From Tolypeutes matacus (lineage: Eukaryota > Chordata > Mammalia > Cingulata > Chlamyphoridae), in assembly GCA_026826555.1 (NCBI GenBank), contig JAKSZT010053881.1, forward strand, positions 10,043,485 through 10,107,484: 64,000 nt of DNA, written 5' to 3'. The notes under the pieces were generated by a model that saw only the letters and a program-made list of their open reading frames with translations, ran no database searches and was not told where the DNA came from. Within the stretch, counting starts at the first letter, position 1. Every line of letters starts with the position of its first letter. A program made the position numbers and the translations under genes. This document shows, one piece after another, positions 45,975-57,430 of the stretch.

Positions 45975-46500
45975 GATTAAGTGTCATCTACTCCTCCACG
46001 CAAAACTTTCCAGTGACTTTCCATCTCACTCAGAGTAAAGGCCAAAGTTCTTAGGCCTTATATAAATGATCCTATTTACCTCTGGGAACTCCTCTAGTTC
46101 TTTCCGTTTACTCCACTCCACTCCACAGAAGCTACTGAGGCATGTTCCTTGCCTTAGGGTCTTTGTCCCTTAGCAGAGAATTCTTCCCACAAATCTGCAT
46201 GGCTCCAAGTCTCTGCTTAAATGTCCCCTTCTCAAGAGGCTTCCCTGACCACATTATTTAAAATAGCAAGTCTACTTCTCCTTTAACAACACCATCATCC
46301 CTTTCCTACACTGTTTTCTCTGTTGTACTCATCATTTTCTAAATTACATATTATTTATTTTGTGCATCTAACTTCCCCTTCTAGCATAAAGCTCTATGAG
46401 GAAAAGGATTTTTGTGTTTTGTTCACTAATCCATCTAAAGTGTTCAGAATAGTGACTGACGCATAGTAAGTACTCCACAAACATTTGTTGAATTGAAACC
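45975..46500 (+). mobile_element. L2 LINE 3' end
   Basis: TTCCTTGCCTTAGGGTCTTTG, AAATGTCCCCTTCTCAAGAGGCTTCCCTGACC, CTAGCATAAAGCTCTATGAGG, GCATAGTAAGTACTCCACAAACATTTGTTGAATTG, the full L2 3' phrase series. Confidence 0.88.
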
Positions 46501-47334
46501 AGAGACCCATTAAACTCATAATTTATCTGTTTTTCATGTCTCGGCTTTTAAACGAATCCAGCTTGTAAAGTCAAGTTGATATTTCAGGAAGTAAACTATT
46601 AGACACTCATTCTTTTAGTTAATAAACATATTTTGACTGTCTCTAGTATGTTGATGCTAGAGATATAAAGTCAAATAATGGTCTTCAATCTCACTGAACT
46701 TAAGTTAATCACATGGACAGAAAAGTTGGGAAAAATTAAACCTTTACAGCAGTGTGAGATGGGACAATGAGAGAGCTGAATAACAGACGATGTTTGAGGA
46801 GCAGTGATACAACTAAATCAGCAGAGCTGGCATAATCAGGGAAGGCTGATCACAACAGGTGAAACTTAAGTAGACCTTTGAAAAGACAAGCGAGATCAAA
46901 GGAGGGGAGATAAAAAAACAGAGTGAAAGGGGATGACACATTCAAGGGCTTCTTAACTAGCTTATTATTGCTCAAATAAAGGATATTTGCTGGGGAAAAG
47001 TAGGAAATGAAGCTAGAAAAGTGTACAAAAATCAAAGTAGGAAGGGCCCTGTGAGGAGAGACAGAATTTAGACTTTGTCCTGAAAGATATGAGAAGCTAC
47101 TAAAAGATTTTAAGTGATGAACAGGGAACTAGTACTAACTTTAGCTGTATAATAAACAGAGTTATTACAGGCAGCCAATATGCTATTATGAAAATTCATA
47201 AAAATGACATGATAGTATGTTCTAACACTAACAACAACAAAAAAAGGGAAAATCATTTTAACCATGTTTATACTCTTGAAAAGAATTTAAATTACAGAGT
47301 GGATTCTCATACAAACATTAAAATACCTTGAGAA
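46501..47334. repeat. Old interspersed repeat, family uncertain
   Basis: 46590-47130 has the word order of a common ancient mammalian repeat (TCAGGGAAGGCTGATCACAA, GAAGGGCCCTGTGAGGAGAG, GACTTTGTCCTGAAAGATAT). It is probably related to the one at 39303. Confidence 0.4.
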
Positions 47335-47482
47335 AATCTTTATGCCTTAGTTTCTTCAGCTATAAAATGGGGGCACTAATATTATCTATGTCATGGTTAG
47401 AAGATTAAATAAGTGAATATACTTAAATGCTTAGAATACTGTCTGGCATGTATTAAGTATTCAATAATGTTAGCTATTGTTA
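47335..47482 (+). repeat. MIR SINE relic (3' half)
   Basis: TTATGCCTTAGTTTCTTCAG, CTATAAAATGGGGGCACTAA, GGTTAGAAGATTAAATAAGTG and CTGTCTGGCATGTATTAAGT match the MIR 3' half. Confidence 0.85.
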
Positions 47483-47589
47483 CTTTAATCATTACAATCT
47501 AGGAATAATTAAAGGTATTAGTAAGAAGGTCTATATTCCCAAATATACATTGGTATATTTTGGAAAATATACCAGAAATAAAGAGTAAG

Positions 47590-47965
47590 TTAAAATAGGA
47601 TTACTCATTACTCATTGTGATTATACTAAAAGCCACTGATTATATACTTTGGATAGATCTTATGATATGTGAATATATCTCAATAAAACTGCTTAATAAA
47701 TAAATAAATAATTACAAGAATAGCCAGAAATAGCAGCTGCGTACAGCAGGGGAAATATAAAGATTCTGAGAGGTGAGGAATTTTCTTGTTTGTCTGTTTT
47801 TTTTTTGTTTATTATTACTATTGAAATAATGAAAATGCTCTAATAGTTACTGAAGTGATGAATGCACAACCATGTAATTATACCAAATCCCACTGATTGT
47901 ACACTTTGGATGAATTGTATGCTTTATTAATATGTATCAATAAAATTGATTTTTTTTTTTAAAGA
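47590..47965 (+). mobile_element. Two short L1 3' ends in series
   Basis: The first (47590-47715) reads CATTGTGATTATACTAAAAGCC … TCTCAATAAAACTGCTTAAT and ends in (AAATA)n. The second (47800-47965) reads ATGAATGCACAACCATGTAA … CAATAAAATTG plus a T run. Both are 5'-truncated L1 3' UTR pieces. Confidence 0.75.
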
Positions 47966-48010
47966 ATAACAACATAGGGGAGATTGTAGACTTTAAATCA
48001 GACCTGAAAG

Positions 48011-48126
48011 GCTTTTTTTTGTTTGCTTGTTTGTTTTTTGTTTTTTTAAAGAGGTACCAGGGACTGAATCCAGGACCTCTTACATGGGAAGCAGGAGCTC
48101 AACCACTGAGCTATATCCATTTCCCC
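48011..48126 (-). mobile_element. DAS-type SINE, monomer, minus strand
   Basis: Plus view: GACTGAATCCAGGACCTCTT and CAACCACTGAGCTATATCCA, preceded by a T/G-rich tail. A perfect 11-bp duplication AGACCTGAAAG (48000-48010 and 48127-48137). Confidence 0.92.
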
Positions 48127-48137
48127 AGACCTGAAAG

Positions 48138-48518
48138 TTTTAAGGTGACTGAAAAATCTTTGAAAACAATAAATTTAATAAACTTCAGTCTCATAAGTAC
48201 ACATATTACAAAATGTTACAGTGTTCATTAAAAAGTTTATAAAAATGATAAATTCAGCTAAGCTCACATGATGTTTAAAACTATAATTTTCATAACTACA
48301 TTAAAAAGCATGCTTTAATTATATAAATAATAAATTACATAATAATGCAATTTATTAAAGAGTTTGGGAGAATTTGATCTACAAAAAAATTTTTTTTTAT
48401 TCCAAAGAGATTAACAGAAAATGGAAGAGTTTGAAGACATTTGAAGTAAAAGATCCTTTGACCAGGTTGAGCTCTCCCCCTAGTGGAACTTGAAAATGAT
48501 CTAAGAAATTTTATGACT
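48138..48518. other. Intronic sequence, nothing recognised
   Basis: AT-rich, unassigned. Confidence 0.45.
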
Positions 48519-48531
48519 AAGAATGACCTAA

Positions 48532-50799
48532 GGAGGAACTGTGGGAAGATGGAGAAGTAGGGAATTCCAGGACTGAGTACTTCTACCAGAACAACTATTA
48601 AACAGTCAAGAATTGTCTGAAACAACTATTTTGAAACTCTGGAAGCCAGAATAATACTGTACAGAATCCAGGGAAAAGCAGGAGAAAGAAATGGGTAATT
48701 ACAGTAAATTACTCTCTTCATGCAGCAGCTATAGGCCATGTGGGGTCCAGCCCCTAGGTGACTTGCTCGTGACAGAAAGGGACATAAAAAATCCTCTTTG
48801 CCAAGACCAGAAATGGGCATGGCCAATCACTGATCACAACTTTTGATTAGCAACTTTGGGTTGCGGGGGGCCTGGCTCTGAGGGTGGCCATTGTTTTAAC
48901 CACCTTGGACAAAAGCTGTGGCAGAGGAGACTTAAAGACCCTTTGCTTCCTTAAAGCTGTGGAGAACAGTTAGTTGAAGGGTGGAATATTCTGGGCAGGT
49001 CAAGAAAGCTCAGCTTTGGGGAGCTGTGAAAGAAGCTCTTGGCTCCCTTCCTGACTCCCTCCCAGTGCACTTTGGAGACAATCTGTGCCACCTTTGTGGG
49101 TCCCGGGCCCTGTTTTGGCTGGGAAAGACTTGACTTGGGAAAATCCTCTCTGGCTTGCCCCTTCTCCCTTTAGGCAAAAGCAGCTTGAGACAAAAAAAGG
49201 AGTGTAAGGAACTATAAAGGTAAACAATCTGGGGCTTGCCAGCTTCAAACACCTGAGAGAGGGAGGTCTATCTCCTGGGAAACAGAGGGGACAACCAAAG
49301 TCCTATAAATGCGTGAACTCCAAAACAACTAACAAGCAAAAGTCTAAGACAGGACAGAAGCCCAGAAAGACAGGGAAAATCCTTCACACTGTATACATCT
49401 TGGGCAGACGTACCTAATAGGAGGGCTGAAGCTCAAGAAAATCTCTGTCTTATCACCAGCTGGTTACAAAATCAATAAATAGACATCTCAATCCATAAAT
49501 TCCAGATTTAACATTTAAAATATTAAAATGTACAGTGTGAAAAAAAGGACAAAGAAATAGGAAATGATGGAGACCATCCAAAGGAAGAGGATAAAAATCT
49601 AGAAGGAAAAAAAAAACACCAATAAAGAAAAGAATGTGGACATACTGAACAAAGCATTTTTAAAAAATGATCTTAAAAATGCTCATGGAGATGGAGAAAA
49701 CTACAGAAAAAGGACAAAGGATATCATAAAAACAATGAATGAGCAACATAAGAGTCTTAGTAAAGAGATAGAAATTTTATAAAGGAACCAAACAGAATTA
49801 CTGGAGTTGAAGAGCACAATAACTGAAATGAAAAACGTCCAGGAGGGTTTCAAGAGCAGAATGACACTGGCAGAAGGAAGAATCAGTGAACTCAAAGACA
49901 AGACACTTGAAATGGGTTGGGCTGAGGAGCAGAAAGAAAAAAGATTTATAAAAAGCAAAAATAGCCCAAGACACCTCTGAAACACCATCAAAAGTACCAA
50001 TATACACAGTATAGGAGTCCCAGAAGGAGAAGAAAGAGAGAAAGGGTCAGAAGGAATATTCAAAGAAATAATGACGGATGGAGATAGGGAATGGCAAGTT
50101 AAGGCTTAAAATGTACCGGGTTCCAGGAAGTGGATGTGGTTCAAGTGACTGAGCTCCCGCCTACCACATGGGAGGTCCGGGTTTGGTTCCTGGGGTCTCC
50201 TAAAGACAAGCAAGATAGAGAGCTGATGCAACAGGCTGGTGCAGCAAGCAGACACAACAAGAGACACATGGAGGAAAACATAATGAGAGACACAACAAAG
50301 CAGGGAGTGGAGGTGGTTCAAGTGATTAGAAGCTTCCAAAAAAAAAAAAAAAAGTCCAGCACACAACAAATAGACACAGCAAATGCAAACAACAAGAGGG
50401 TGGGGAGAAATGGATAAATAAAATAAATCTTTAAAAAAAAAAAGTACAGGGCTCCTATTTGGAATGATGGAAATGTTTTGGTAATGGATGGTGGTAATGG
50501 AAGCACAACATTGTGAATGAATTAACAGCACTGAAATATATATATATCTGAATGTGATTAAAAGGAGAAATAATAGATTGTATATACGGTAACAGAAATA
50601 AAATCCAGGTAACTATACAACACAAACAGTGAACCCTAAGTTAAACCATGGACTATAATAGTACAATTATAAAAATGTGCTATCATCAATTGTAACAAAT
50701 ATTCCACACAAATGCAAGGAGTTAACAGGGTGGTATATAGGAATCTAGTATTTTATGCATGATTGTTTGGTAAATACACTTCTATAAAAAAGGGAAAAA
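48532..50799 (+). mobile_element. ORF1-only L1-type element (HAL1-like) with an L1 3' UTR
   Basis: The unit begins with an L1/HAL1-like 5' end (GGAGGAACTGTGGGAAGATGG) and a 5' UTR of about 1 kb. It continues into the coiled-coil and first RRM part of ORF1 (about 49580-50085; HSIGVPEGEEREKGSE), then jumps directly to an L1 3' UTR (50086-50799) like that at 11093-11470. There is no ORF2. A 13-bp direct repeat AAGAATGMCCTAA (48519-48531 and 50800-50812, one mismatch) brackets everything, so it moved as one unit. Without the SINE at 50125-50443 it is about 1.9 kb. The ORF1 part has stops and is non-functional now. Confidence 0.8.
50125..50443 (+). mobile_element. Composite DAS-type SINE, second head mostly deleted
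   Basis: Head 1 (AGGAAGTGGATGTGGTTCAAG) and linker (GCAGCAAGCAGACACAACAA) as in 25401. Head 2 begins (GAGTGGAGGTGGTTCAAGTG) but its B-box part is replaced by an A run (50338-50353). Tail CAAATGCAAACAACAAGAGG…AAATAAATCTTT. Duplication of about 12 bp with two mismatches (50113-50124 and 50444-50455). Confidence 0.85.
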
Positions 50800-50812
50800 A
50801 AGAATGCCCTAA

Positions 50813-51760
50813 AACGTATTAATCTTATAACTGAAAAAGGAGTTTCAGTTTTAACAATAGATCTATTTATGGTCCTTAATCTGCATTTAGTAAATAAATG
50901 AAGAATGAAAGTTGAACCACTAAGATGTTTACTGTAACACATTCACTTAATATACTAATTCAAGTTAGCCAATAAACATTCAGGCCTCAGTTCTGAAGGA
51001 TAAGCAGAAATACATCAAAAGCAGACCAGGAGACACAGAAAAAGACACCATTTTAGGAAGAAATAGCAGTGTGTTCAATACTGCAGAATTTTGAAAGAAT
51101 ATGAAAATTGCAGGAACAGAATAACTCAGTGTACGTAGGGATATGAATTGGGGAGGAGATGGGGAGGTAGTGGCAAGAGATGAGGCTACAAGTACAGGTT
51201 TGGGCCCTAGTGAAAAGATAAGCATTTTATGCTAAGGAGTTCTGATGTGATTTGGTAAGTAAAAGACAGTCAAAACTTTTTATATTTTAGAAAGGTAACT
51301 CCGGTAGCTCTGTTAAAGAGTTGAGACTGGAAAAAGGCAACTGGGAATTACTCCAATAGTTCAGGTAGGGGAAGTGGCAGAAGAATAAAAATGCTATGAA
51401 AAATGAAAAAAAAAAAAGATTTGAAATGACTAAAATTACATTTGACAGTTTTAGATTTACTCAGGACTTTTCTCCTTGAAAGGAATCAAAGAGTTGGACA
51501 AGACACTTTGGACAAGAATTAACCAAAGGCTAATCTACACATGATTAGGTAGATTGTTGGTGACAGTGCAATTGATATAAATATTTTCGAAAATAATTTG
51601 ATATTCTCTAATAAAGTTGAAAAGTTGCTTACCTTATCTATAAACTTTTGATATATATGCTAGAGGGTAAGAAAAAAGTAAGTAAAGTTCCTACTAGGTT
51701 GAACAATTTGATACAAGAGAATATCATTAATCAAGACTTGAAATATGAAAGAAGGAACAT
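50813..51760. other. Intronic sequence with an uncertain old repeat
   Basis: 50980-51390 (AAGCATTTTATGCTAAGGAG, GAAAGGTAACTCCGGTAGCT) recalls the ancient repeat at 39303 and 46590. The rest is unassigned. Confidence 0.4.
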
Positions 51761-52700
51761 GTCTAATTTTAAACATCTTGAATGAAGTGCCTGTGCAACT
51801 TCCAGGTGGTGTTGGCTAAAACTATTGCTCTATTCATCAAAAGACACAATAAAGAAACAAAAAAAGAAAAGAGTAGGAGAAGATATTTGTAAAACATAAT
51901 ACCAATATATAAAGAACTACCCATCCATTTAAAAAAAACACACACATAATAGAAAAACATGAACAAGATTTAACGGGCACTTTACCAAAGAGGACATCCA
52001 AATGGCCAACCTCCTTAGTAATCAGGTAAATGGAAATTTAAACCACAGTGAAATATCACTATATACCCACCAAATTGGCAACAACTAAAAGATCTTACAG
52101 CACCAAGCATTGGGGAGGATGTGGAACAAGAATATTCATATGCTGCTTCTGGTGATTTTAATTGGTACAAGCATGCTGGAAAATAAAGTTGAAGATTTGC
52201 ATGTCATATGACCCAGCAATTCCACACCTTGAGAAACTTGTGCACATGCGATCAGTATAGTATACAAGATTGCTCATAATCACAGCATTGCTCATAATAG
52301 CCTTAACCTGGGTATTCCAAAGTGTCCACTAGGATAAATACCTTGTAATAAATTCATAAAGTAAGGTACAACAATAAAATGACTCTTAAAAATATGCTGT
52401 TGAACAAAGAAAGAAAAGACACAAAATAAAATATGGAATAGGATTATGTAAAATTCAGAGAAAAAGGCAAATGGAATGTATTAGAGAAGCTTACAAAGAT
52501 GACTTAAGTATAAGGAAAATCAAAGCAGCGATTACTATAAAAGTTGGGATGAGGGACAGGGTACGACTTCTGGAGTACTGGCAATATTCTCTATCTTGAT
52601 CAGGGCAGCAGTTATAACAGTTAATGTTTTGATACATATTAACTGCATCTTTGTTTTATGAATTTCTCTGTTTTTTATGCTTCACAATTTTTTTTAAGTT
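51760..52700 (+). mobile_element. Old L1 3' end
   Basis: AGAGGACATCCAAATGGCCAA, TTAGTAATCAGGTAAATGGAAATTTAAACCAC, GGTATTCCAAAGTGTCCACTAGGATAAA and a long degenerate 3' UTR. L1M-type, decayed. Confidence 0.78.
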
Positions 52701-52834
52701 AAAAAATTATTGGTTAGGAGAAACAGAGTTAGGGCTGGAGATAAATACGGGATTCCTTTCAAAGAAGGCTCCTGAGTCACATAATCGAGATCATTCAGGC
52801 ACAATTTTTTAAAAGATCAAAAACTCAGATTCAG

Positions 52835-52915
52835 GGGAGCACGTATAGCTCAGTGGTTTGAGTGGCTGCTTCCCACGTATGTGGTCACAGGTTCAATCCC
52901 CAGTACCTCCTTAAA
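52835..52915 (+). mobile_element. DAS-type SINE, monomer
   Basis: Head GGGGAGCACGTATAGCTCAGTGG, B-box GGTTCAATCCCC, end AGTACCTCCTTAAAA. Short or lost A tail; no clear duplication. Confidence 0.85.
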
Positions 52916-53628
52916 ATGATAAAAGAACATGGAGCATACAAAGTTCCTTGTTTTAATAATTACTAAAGAATCATTAAAAGACTGATTTAAAATCTTGTTA
53001 TTTTGTGACAAGGGTATACATAAATGTAGCAAAATTTTATAATTTTCTTGATATTAAAAAACTACAGAAAACTAAAACCAGAATTGGATATGAAAGCATG
53101 AATAACTGATTACAAATATATTATAAAGTGTTCATGCCTGAAGTTTTTCTGAATATGTGCTATTTTATGAGGAATATGAGCACAAGCAGCAAGGGGGGGA
53201 TAAATGAATAAATAAATAAAAATCTTAAAAAAAAAAAAAATAAAATAAAATATGTAAATGATGAGGCTTTTACATATTACATATATTATGTACAAGCCTT
53301 GGAAATTTCGAGTTGAAATTTAAGGACAAAAGGGTATTTTATGTGGGAAAAAAATTCTAGATGTTGCAGCAAAAACTGCATTGTGACTTAGAATAGAATA
53401 TAATCAATACTTCAAAAGACATAAACATAATACTTTGTCCATATAGGAAACTTACTCACTTGTCATATTGTACAAAAAGAAGTTAGGACATAAGGAGGGA
53501 CAAAACATTAAAAAAATTCTGAATATTCTTTTGACAATATAGAAATATGATAAGATTTCCCTCAAAAGGCACAGAAAGAGAAAAGAGCACATTATTTTTG
53601 TATGTGTTTTATTATTTTCATATTGTAC
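52916..53628. other. Intron flanking EVI5 exon B (downstream side)
   Basis: AT-rich intron with a short SINE 3' end at 53178-53248. Nothing else recognised. Confidence 0.5.
53178..53248 (+). mobile_element. 5'-truncated DAS-type SINE tail
   Basis: GAGCACAAGCAGCAAGGGGGGG followed by TAAATGAATAAATAAATAAAAATCTT and an A run, the 3' end of the subtype at 26865 and 35955, without any tRNA-like head. AATATG on both sides may be a short duplication. Confidence 0.82.
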
Positions 53629-53724
53629 CTGAATTTCAAGCTCAGCAATGTGCTGTTGTAGTTCAGCCACAGCAGCTATGCTATCTGCCTCCCGGAGTCT
53701 CACAGCCATTACTTCTTCCTTGTT
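53629..53724 (-). CDS. EVI5: EVI5 coiled-coil coding exon (exon B)
   Basis: This 96-bp exon is phase 0 at both ends and encodes 32 residues. It begins NKEEVMAVRLREADS and ends QQHIAELEIQ. The acceptor reads ...caccctag and the donor gtacaat on the minus strand. The peptide is pure coiled-coil, with regularly spaced Leu, Ile, Val and Ala. It continues directly from exon A (…ECK) and into exon C (KEEGK…). The upstream intron is about 9.1 kb and the downstream one about 33.4 kb. Open reading frame continues past the donor for some codons, but that is intron read-through. The MAVRLREAD and AELQQHIAELEIQ strings are what I remember of EVI5. No frameshift or stop is seen. Confidence 0.9.
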
Positions 53725-54010
53725 CTAGGGTGACAAAAACAAAACAAAACAAAACAAAAGAATAATAAACCACAGAAGATTTGTCACAAAACATAAACAC
53801 TTGTAGTAACCTACCTCAAATTTAGAAAATGACAAAAAGACTTGTGATTAATTGAAAAGTAAAATCATTATCTCTTAAACTTGATGTAAAATGAAAACTG
53901 AATGTATGGAATAGCATTCCATCTTTAAGTAATGAGACACGACTTATATAAATAGATATTGCTTGAAATGTTAAAATTAAAAATTAAGTTTATTAAAATT
54001 AAAATTATTA
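53725..54010. other. Intron flanking EVI5 exon B (upstream side)
   Basis: AT-rich with an (AAAAC)n tract at 53740-53758. It contains the exon B acceptor tract. Otherwise nothing recognised. Confidence 0.5.
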
Positions 54011-54966
54011 AAATAACTGATGGGGAGCAAAGTCACCAAAACTGCAGATTAGGAAGTTCCACATGTATAACCCAACCATGGAAATAGTAAAAAACAAGCA
54101 GAAATCCTCAGAATCAATTTCTCAGAACTTTGGAAAACAGTGAAAGCTATAAAGCAACCAAGTGAGCACTGAATCAAGAAAAAGGCAAGCCAAGCACAGT
54201 AGGAAAGCTGCATGGCCCTTTTAATTGCCCTGGCCCCAACCCTTCCCCACCTCAAACATTCCTAGTCTAGGTCCCTGGCCTATGGTCATGGAGGAGATAT
54301 AGCACAACACATGCACAAATTTAGCATATAGATCTGTCTGTTCTAACCTGCCTGGTAACCACCTGAAGGGCCAAGTGAGGCACTCATCTCTGTTTCATTT
54401 AACCTGGAACTCACATGCGGCAGAGAAGCAGCAGGTACACTGCAGAGAACAATTAAACCTCAGCTAACTAGGGTGAAAGTTTACTGTTGAGACACACAAA
54501 GGAGTGCTGGGGCCTGGGAAGAAAAGCTGCAGAGAGAGTTTCCTGGGGAAATTAGGATATTCAGGAGCATTTGTCCATACTGGGGAATTCTGAAAGCCAA
54601 GCACATACCCAGCACAAGGTACATGCTCAGAAAAGACCTGAGAAGACCCTAAACTTTGATCTTAGGCTGATATAGTCTCAGCAAAAGTTGGGCTAAGCAT
54701 TGAAGGAGAGCCTCAGCATAGAGCCCATTTTCCAAAATAGGGAGAGGTTGTTTTTTGTTTTTCCCCTCAACTGGCAATCAAGGAAATCCCTGTTAAAGTA
54801 ATAGCTGAATACAAGCTAAAGGAATAGAATCCTCAGTGATCACGGAGGACAAAGAAATATAGTCTCTATAAAAAAAATATATAGTTAGAAAAATTTACTA
54901 ACAGATAACCTATTCAGCCTTCATTGATCAAAAAACCAAAAATCAAAACAAAACAAATTGGCAAAG

Positions 54967-55257
54967 GAAGTGGCTGTGGCTCAATTGGTTGGGGTCCCGT
55001 TTACCATATGGGAGGCCCTGGGTTCAATTCCTGGGGCCTCCTGGTGAAGGCAAGCTGGTCCGCACAGCACGGTGAGATGACAGCCCGCCCGGTGTGGTGA
55101 GCTGGCGCAGCAAGACGACGCAACAAACAGAGACAAGCAGACACAGAAAAACGCAAAGCAAATGGACACAGTGAGGACAAGCAGTGGGGTGGGGTGGGGT
55201 AGTGTGATAAATAAATAAATAAAAATAAATCTTAAAAAAAAAAAACAACAACAGAAA
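54967..55257 (+). mobile_element. DAS-type SINE, long GC-rich form
   Basis: Head GGAAGTGGCTGTGGCTCAATTGG, B-box GGTTCAATTCC, body with GGTGAGATGACAGCCCGCCC and AGCAAGACGACGCAACAAAC, a (GTGGG)n stretch and an AAATAAATAAATAAA tail. It has the head of the 26865 type but a longer body, so it may be the parent or a recombinant form. The duplication is imperfect. Confidence 0.88.
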
Positions 55258-55702
55258 ACGGCAAACCCTAAGGAAGAGGAAGAACCTGATTTTCATAGTT
55301 AACACGTTATAATATTCAAATGTTCATATTTCAGCAACAAAAAAAATGATAAGGCATACAAAGAAACTGAAAAGGATGAACCATTCAAAAGAACAAAATT
55401 CAGTAATAGAAACAGTCCCTGAGGAAATTTAGACCTTGGAATTACTAAGCAAAGACATTAAGTCAACTCTCCTATTCAAGGTCAATGAGCTAGAGGAACA
55501 CATGGACAAAGAACTAAAGGAAATCAAGAAAGCGATACATGAACAAAAGGAGAACTTCAGTAAAGAGACAGAAATTTTTTGAAATGGAACCAAAGAGAAA
55601 TTTTGGAGCTAGAAAGTACAATAATTGAAATTAAAAAATTCACTAGGGGTTCAACAGCAGATTTGAACAGCAGAATAATCAGTATTGAGGAAGTCACAGA
55701 CA

Positions 55703-56461
55703 TGCTCAGTGGACATCTCCCAACCCTTGCCTACCCCCTCCTTTTTCCCTCTTGCTTATTTGTGTACAGATGTTTCAATGTGCTTCAAATTTTTTTTTGA
55801 GGTACCGCGGCTGGGGATTGAACCCGGGACCTCATATGTGGGAAGCCGGCGCTTATCCACTGAGCCACATCAGCTCCCCTGAATTGGTTTTTTCATTTCT
55901 TTGCTTGTTGATTGTTTTTGTTTTGTTTTGTTTTTAGGAGGCACTGGGAACTAAACCTGGGACCTCCCATGTGGGAAGCAGGCACTCAACTGCTTGAGCC
56001 ACATCTGCTCCCCATTATGCTTCCATTTTGCAACATGGGGGAAGCATTAGGTCTAAACCATGAAAAACATGCTACCCAGAAATGGAATGGCCTGCCTATA
56101 CCTTGAACCTGAAACTGGGAACAAACCACACCTGCTTGTTAGGACAGGAGCTCTGTATAAAGGTTGCTTGATACATATTTTTTTGCCCAGTGGTAGGGCC
56201 CCCTCCTTCTAGGGTGTATGAAAACCCAGCACTCAGGCAGCACAGGGTCCTTCAACAAAGTAGGTATGTAGAGCTGCCCTCCACCAACCCTGACCCAAGC
56301 AGTTAGCCTCCCAGGTGACTGGCCACAATGGAACCTCTTCCCCTGCTCTTTAAAATCCTTTGTGCTGCCTAAGTAACGAAGTGGTCATTTGCTGTTGTGA
56401 TTGAGCCTGTGTTGTCACAACATACCATACAGCAACTCACTCCACAATCAGTAGATTTGCA
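55703..56461 (+). mobile_element. Solo LTR (ERV type) inside HAL1, carrying a SINE dimer
   Basis: The HAL1 ORF1 text breaks at …GAAGTCACAGACA and resumes at GATAAGATAATTGAAA. Between lies a block starting TGCTCAGTGG and ending GATTTGCA, about 535 bp without the SINE dimer. It has a TATAAA box (56155, CTGTATAAAGGTTGC) and a downstream region like an R/U5. No viral genes are present. It does not match the MaLR-like LTRs elsewhere in the window. AGACA/AGATA at the edges may be a decayed 5-bp target duplication. Confidence 0.65.
55791..56013 (-). mobile_element. Dimeric DAS-type SINE, minus strand
   Basis: On minus the order is left head (GGGGAGCAGATGTGGCTCAAGC, B-box GGTTTAGTTCC), an A/C-rich linker ending AAACCAATTCAGGG, then right head (GAGCTGATGTGGCTCAGTGG, B-box GGTTCAATCCC) and A tail. 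The same two-head order and linker as 5954-6200 and 30685-30910. Edges show a diverged repeat of ATGCTTCAAATTT type. Confidence 0.88.
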
Positions 56462-57430
56462 GATAAGATAATTGAAATTATCTAATCTGAAAAGCTGAGG
56501 GGGAAAAATGATGAAAAGTGAACAGGGCCTAAAGGTCCTGTGAGACACCATGAAAGTACACCAATATACACATTATGGGAGTACTAGAAGAGGAGCAGGA
56601 GAAAGGGGCAGAATGAATACTTGAAGAAATAATGGCCCAAAACTTCCAAACTTGAATGTGATGAAACACATTAAAGAAGCTCAACAAACTCCAAATTGGA
56701 TAAACACAAAGAGATCCACACTGAGACACATTATAGTCAAACTGCCAATGGTCTAAGAAAACAAGAAAAACATAAAAGTAGCAAAAGAGAGGTGACTTGC
56801 ACATACAAGGGATCCTTAATAAGATTAAGCACCAATTTCTTATCAGAAACCATGGAGGCCAGAAGGTAATAGGATGGAATATTTAAACTAATGAAAGAAA
56901 AAAACTCTCAACCAAGAATTATATATCTAGCAAAACTGTCCTTCAAAAACCAGGGAGAAATCAAAACATTCTCAGAAAAACAAAAGCTGAGAGAGCTCAT
57001 TACCACTAGACCTGCTCTATAAGAAAGGTAGTCCTTCATGAGAAAAGAAAAAGACACTAGATAGTAACATGAAGCCATATGAAGAAATAAAGTTTCATGA
57101 TAAAGATAACTACACAGGTAGATATAAATGCCAATATTATTGTATTCTTGATTTGTAATTGCATGTTTTATTTCTCACAAGATCTAAAATACAAAGGCAT
57201 AAAAATAATCACAAATCTATATTGAGCATACAATGTATAGAGATATAATTTGTGATGAGAACAACATAAGGTAGAGAGAGAGAGGTTTAGGAGCAGAGAT
57301 TATATAGGCTATCTGAGTTATAATGACATCAATTCAAACTAGATTATGATAGATTTAGGGTGTTAAATGTAATCACCATGATAATCACAAAGAAACGATA
57401 ACAAAAAAATACAGAAAACAACTGGTGACT

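Larger units (their letters stand above)
20229..53628 (-). other. EVI5 intron between exons B and C (about 33.4 kb)
   Basis: This GT-AG intron is defined by the donor at 53628 (gtacaat) and the acceptor ending at 20229 (acaaaacag), both on the minus strand. It contains no recognisable host exon. Its content is intron sequence plus retroelements. The largest is the L1 at 32830-39285, which lies antisense to EVI5. A TPT1 retrocopy sits at about 45 kb and an ORF1-only element at 48.5-50.8 kb. Confidence 0.8.
54010..57430 (+). mobile_element. HAL1 (half-L1) element with nested LTR and SINEs
   Basis: Long 5' part (54010-55330), ORF1 coiled-coil remnants (55480-55700; ELKEIKKAIHEQKENF) resuming after the LTR at about 56462. 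RRM and C-terminal remnants follow (56560-57030; SAKLSFKNQGE-like). A HAL1 3' UTR runs to about 57430 (TTTGTAATTGCATGTTTTAT, CACAAGATCTAAAATACAAA). No reverse transcriptase. Nested: SINE 54967-55257, LTR 55703-56461. Similar 3' UTR text is seen in the HAL1 at 1-2999. Confidence 0.78.

Noticed and set aside
55186..55200. G-quadruplex in the (GTGGG)n of the SINE at 54967
   Set aside because: Only three G runs of four; the pattern for a stable intramolecular quadruplex is incomplete.
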